Shown here in pieces: positions 6,135 to 8,967 of a stretch of DNA of 8,967 bases (its first letter is position 1; the number at the start of each line of letters is the position of its first letter). Position numbers and translations under genes: made by a program. Below the pieces are notes generated by a model, which had not been told where the DNA came from, made no database searches, and saw nothing but the letters and a program-made list of their open reading frames with translations. This stretch comes from an uncultured Verrucomicrobiota bacterium (GTDB taxonomy: Bacteria > Verrucomicrobiota > Kiritimatiellia > CAIVKH01): assembly GCA_937894535.1 (NCBI GenBank), contig CALBHI010000362.1, positions 1 through 8,967 on the forward strand, given 5' to 3'.

Positions 6135-7147
6135 GTCCAGCTCTCCAGTCGATTGAGATCCACGCGGCGTGCGAGTTCAGCGAGGGGCGGTACGCGCATT
6201 TTCCCGCCAGCGACGTCCAACCCGGGTACCAGTACATCGGCCGCCAGAGCGCCATACGTATCCAGGCCGGCCGCCTCGGCCGGGGCTATTGCCGCCGCCA
6301 GGGTCGCCGCATGGATGATGCCGATACCGCTTTCGTACATCGCACTCACCACCGTGCGCCTTCCGAGACGGCGCGCCTCCTCCACCAGCGGCAACAGGTC
6401 GGTCAATCCGCCGATCAACGACGGCTTGAGCACATAAGCCACCAAGCGCTGCCACGGACCGTCACGCAAGGTCGGAACCTGCACCAGCGATTCATCCAGC
6501 GCCCACGGTGTTTCTGTCTGTTGCTCAAACGCCGGGTATCCGGAAGGATCCGCCAACGGCTCCTCCAGATAGTCGAGCCGGTCGGACGTGGCCGCATGGG
6601 CAAAGCGGACCGCCTGCTCCACGGACCAGGCGCGGTTGGCATCAAACCGGACCTTGACCCCGACGGGCAGTTGATCGATCACCTCCCGGGCAAGAGCCAT
6701 ATCCTCTTCGAGTAGACGCCCTCCCACCTTGATCTTCACGACGCGGTAGCCATCGCGCACGGCATCCGCCAATTCCTCGAGGACTGCATGCGGAGTGCCA
6801 CCGGAAATCAAACGTGCCAACGGGATGAATCCTTCGGCGGGGGCCCATCCATGCATCGACCACCCCGACATCGCCCAGCGCACCGAGGCATGGCGCCCCG
6901 CCACGTCGGACCACGATATCCGGCCGGCCACACAGGCCCGCAACGCATCTCCCACATCGGCCCTGGATTCGCGGCTGTACCCGTCGAGGGGCGCGGCATT
7001 TGACCAGCGCACGGTTCCGCCCGTTTCTTCACGGAGCAGGAAACCGCTGACGTGAGACCGTTCAACGCCAGCGATCCGCACGGGTTTGAGCAACGGCAGC
7101 TGGTAGGTGAAGACCGCACGGTGTGGTCCCGCTTGTTCCGTCCTCAT
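6131..7147 (-). CDS. menC: o-Succinylbenzoate synthase (MenC), enolase superfamily
   Basis: This 338-residue protein dehydrates SHCHC to o-succinylbenzoate in menaquinone synthesis. The full enolase-superfamily active site is readable: VVKIKVG with Lys138 and Lys140, RFDANRAWS with Asp169, DYLEEPL with Glu195/Glu196, ALDESL with Asp218, and VLKPSLIGG with Lys241. The spacing closely follows E. coli MenC (Lys131, Lys133, Asp161, Glu190, Asp213, Lys235, recalled from the literature). SAMYESGIGI near the C-terminus is also typical. The frame continues upstream into menA for another 42 codons, but the ATG at 7147 overlaps the menA stop as ATGA and MRTEQAGPHRAVFTYQLPL is a natural family N-terminus. 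Some relatives also racemise N-succinylamino acids, but the men neighbours support OSB synthase. Confidence 0.94.
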   Translation of the reverse strand: MRTEQAGPHRAVFTYQLPLLKPVRIAGVERSHVSGFLLREETGGTVRWSNAAPLDGYSRESRADVGDALRACVAGRISWSDVAGRHASVRWAMSGWSMHGWAPAEGFIPLARLISGGTPHAVLEELADAVRDGYRVVKIKVGGRLLEEDMALAREVIDQLPVGVKVRFDANRAWSVEQAVRFAHAATSDRLDYLEEPLADPSGYPAFEQQTETPWALDESLVQVPTLRDGPWQRLVAYVLKPSLIGGLTDLLPLVEEARRLGRRTVVSAMYESGIGIIHAATLAAAIAPAEAAGLDTYGALAADVLVPGLDVAGGKMRVPPLAELARRVDLNRLESWT

Positions 7148-8049
7148 ACCCGCACCATCGCCCAACCGATCGAAAACGCCAGGCTGTAAACCAGAAGCAG
7201 CAAGGCCGTCATGCCCAGGCCAGGATTCAGATCGCGTCCGGTGCGGGTCATGACCAGACGAAGGACCGGCCATGCGGCCAGCAGCGTTATCGTCGCCGCC
7301 AGTGCATTGCGGTGCTGCGCACCGGCCCAGTTCACCAGAACAAACGGCATGACCGCCGCGATGAGCAAACAGATCACGTATTCAGCTCGAGCGAACCCTG
7401 CCCCGAATCGAACCGCGAGGGTGCGCTTACCCGCCTCGGCATCGCTGATCCGATCACGCAGGTTGTTGACCGTAAGGATTGCTACCGACAGGAAACCCGG
7501 ACCGATTCCCGCTGCAGCCGCGAGCCACGAGAACTCGAGGGTCTGCACATAATAGGTGCCTGCGGTCGCCACCGGGCCGAAGAAGATCAGCACGAACAGA
7601 TCACCGAGCCCGACATAGGCCAGCGGATATGGGCCCGCGGTGTATAGGACACCGGCGGTGATCGACACCACCCCGAGCAGGATCAGCGGCCATCCGGCAC
7701 GCATCACCAGCCAACCGCAGACGGCGGCGGCGAGGGCAAACACCAGGATGGTGGCGATGAGCATTTGGCGGGGCGTGATCCATCCGCTTGCCACCGCACG
7801 GGCGGGTCCCGTACGGCGTTCGGTGTCGGCACCCTTGATAAAGTCGGCGTAGTCGTTGCAGAAATTCGTGCCGATTTGCAGCAGGATCGCCCCGGCCAGC
7901 GCCATCCATGCACTTGGAGCATGGGCCCCCGCTTCGGTCGTCGAGGCCATCGCCGAGCCGATCATCACCGGACCCACGGCGGCCCAAAGGGTCTTCGGGC
8001 GTGCGGCCAGCCACCAGCGTTGAATCAATCCGGGTGCCGTCGAGGTCAT
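7144..8049 (-). CDS. menA: 1,4-Dihydroxy-2-naphthoate polyprenyltransferase (MenA)
   Basis: This 301-residue integral membrane protein of the UbiA superfamily transfers a polyprenyl chain from its diphosphate to DHNA, giving demethylmenaquinone. Both Asp-rich Mg-diphosphate motifs are present: NDYADFIKG (65-73), followed by the MenA-typical TGPARAVASG, and NNLRDRISDAEAGKRTLAVRFG with Asp199 and Asp203, whose GKRTL ending is characteristic of MenA. About eight or nine hydrophobic segments fit the nine-helix fold. The frame is open to an ATG at 8100 inside the upstream gene, but I chose the ATG at 8049 because the next residues lead directly into WWLAARPKTL, the usual MenA N-terminus, and it sits one base after the upstream stop. 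menC overlaps its end, so the two are probably translationally coupled. Confidence 0.94.
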   Translation of the reverse strand: MTSTAPGLIQRWWLAARPKTLWAAVGPVMIGSAMASTTEAGAHAPSAWMALAGAILLQIGTNFCNDYADFIKGADTERRTGPARAVASGWITPRQMLIATILVFALAAAVCGWLVMRAGWPLILLGVVSITAGVLYTAGPYPLAYVGLGDLFVLIFFGPVATAGTYYVQTLEFSWLAAAAGIGPGFLSVAILTVNNLRDRISDAEAGKRTLAVRFGAGFARAEYVICLLIAAVMPFVLVNWAGAQHRNALAATITLLAAWPVLRLVMTRTGRDLNPGLGMTALLLLVYSLAFSIGWAMVRV

Positions 8050-8050
8050 A

Positions 8051-8967
8051 TCAGAAATGATCGTCGAAGCGGACCTCGACCGGGCGCGGGGCAAGGTCAC
8101 GGCCTTCCTTCATCGCCTCGTCCAGTTCTGCCGCCGCATCCTCGTCATACCACCACAAGCCGAACGCCGACCGTTCATCGCCATACTTGGAGAGCACCTG
8201 GTCGGGCATGCCGAACTTGTTCCAGTACAACAGGCGCGTGTAGTTGATGTTCCACAGCAGGACATACGGCACCTCCGCGGATACGATCTGGTCGATACGG
8301 CGCAGGATGTCGTTGCGCGCCTGCACATCGAAGATCTCGCGTTGCTTTTCGATCAAGGCATCCACCTCGGCATTGCGGAACCCGGTGATGTTGTTGCCGC
8401 TCGGCCGGTCCGCTTCGCGCGAATGCCACATGCTCTCCGGATCCTTGAACAGGCCCGCGCCCCATGCGGCCCAGGTCATGTCATAATCGTAGCTGTCCAT
8501 GTCCTTTGTCCAGGCCGCCCAGTCCTTCTTGACTATTTCCAGGGTGATGCCGACGTCGCGCAAGTCCTCGCCGTAGATGGCGAGAAACTTATCGGTCGAC
8601 GGATCGCGGGTCAGGAAGCGCAGCACAAACGGCTTGCCGTCCTTCTCCAGGAGTCCGGACGAAGGATTTGCCTTCCAGCCCGCCTCGCCCAACAGCGTGC
8701 GGGCGCGCTCCTTGTCATAGGCGATCAGTTCATTGGGGCACGGTTGGTCTTCGTTGTAAAGATCCTCATAATACGACCGCTGCAAGAAATATTGGTTGTA
8801 CATGATCGTGCTGTTCATCTTCTCGCGGTTGAGCAGATGAGCCAGCGCCCGGCGGACCCGGAGGTCATCAAACGGTGCCCGGCGCATATTCATGGCGAAG
8901 CCCTGGAAGCCGATCGGATTGTAGTTGTACACCTTCTGCTTCACGATCCAGTTGCGGTCGAAGCGGT
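8051..8967 (-). CDS. Family 5 extracellular solute-binding protein, peptide ABC transporter (C-terminal part)
   Basis: The frame is open to the right edge, giving 304 residues of the C-terminal portion; the signal peptide and lobe I lie outside. The block GFQGFAMNMRRAPFDDLRVRRALAHLLNREKM is split over visible residues about 19-50 and is the signature stretch of SBP_bac_5 proteins (FNxRRxPFxDxRVRxAL). The following region with MYNQYFLQRSYYED and the conserved hinge pattern recalls the YejA branch, which binds oligopeptides such as microcin C in Enterobacteria. The tail is long and charged (EDAAAELDEAMKEGRD...). In the cell it would capture a peptide or similar ligand in the periplasm and deliver it to ABC permeases. 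No permease or ATPase gene follows: menA begins one base after the stop, so any partner genes must lie upstream or elsewhere. The ligand cannot be inferred. Confidence 0.88.
   Translation of the reverse strand, partial: RFDRNWIVKQKVYNYNPIGFQGFAMNMRRAPFDDLRVRRALAHLLNREKMNSTIMYNQYFLQRSYYEDLYNEDQPCPNELIAYDKERARTLLGEAGWKANPSSGLLEKDGKPFVLRFLTRDPSTDKFLAIYGEDLRDVGITLEIVKKDWAAWTKDMDSYDYDMTWAAWGAGLFKDPESMWHSREADRPSGNNITGFRNAEVDALIEKQREIFDVQARNDILRRIDQIVSAEVPYVLLWNINYTRLLYWNKFGMPDQVLSKYGDERSAFGLWWYDEDAAAELDEAMKEGRDLAPRPVEVRFDDHF

Noticed and set aside
8050..8100. MenA start at 8100
   Set aside because: It would add 17 non-family residues and overlap the upstream gene by about 50 bases. The ATG at 8049 leads straight into the conserved N-terminus.
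1..8967. Mobile elements, tRNA/rRNA genes, CRISPR repeats or defence genes
   Set aside because: No transposase or integrase motifs, no regularly spaced repeats and no tRNA-like folds were noticed by eye. The genes are housekeeping in character, with similar base composition throughout.

Overview
The window looks like G+C-rich bacterial chromosome and is densely packed, with seven intact genes and one truncated gene at each edge. The organism is probably Gram-negative. It carries a lysophospholipid-transporter-like membrane protein fused to a PlsC-type acyltransferase, a family 5 periplasmic-type solute-binding protein, and genes of the classical (o-succinylbenzoate) menaquinone pathway. The exact lineage cannot be read from the window. 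The combination would fit the Verrucomicrobiota/PVC group, but that is a guess.

Layout from left to right. Positions 1-1355 (minus) hold the N-terminal 451 residues of an LplT-like MFS transporter that runs into the start of an acyltransferase domain at the window edge. Diverging from it at 1460-2389 (plus) is a small two-helix membrane histidine kinase with no response regulator beside it. Converging on that is an OsmC-family protein (2428-2841, minus). A divergent promoter region of about 100 bp then leads to a two-gene plus-strand operon: a three-domain Mrp-type Fe-S carrier ATPase (2943-4307) overlapped by four bases with a hotdog thioesterase (4304-4699). On the minus strand a tightly packed series is read from right to left: the C-terminal part of a family 5 solute-binding protein (8051-8967), menA (7144-8049), menC (6131-7147) and menE (4707-6134).

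How the genes work together. MenC makes o-succinylbenzoate, MenE activates it to the CoA thioester, and MenA prenylates 1,4-dihydroxy-2-naphthoate (DHNA). The thioesterase facing menE is the natural candidate for DHNA-CoA hydrolysis, the step between MenB and MenA. The genes for MenF, MenD, MenH, MenB and MenG must lie elsewhere. The most interesting part is the Mrp protein. It has the MIP18/DUF59 - Mrp ATPase - DUF971 architecture known from plant HCF101, carries a CxCxxC...H putative metal site in its last domain, and is translationally coupled to the probable menaquinone thioesterase.

No tRNA, rRNA, CRISPR array, insertion sequence or prophage signal was seen, and no gene-free stretch exceeds about 105 bases. 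I see no wholly new system. The novelty is in domain combinations and gene arrangement.
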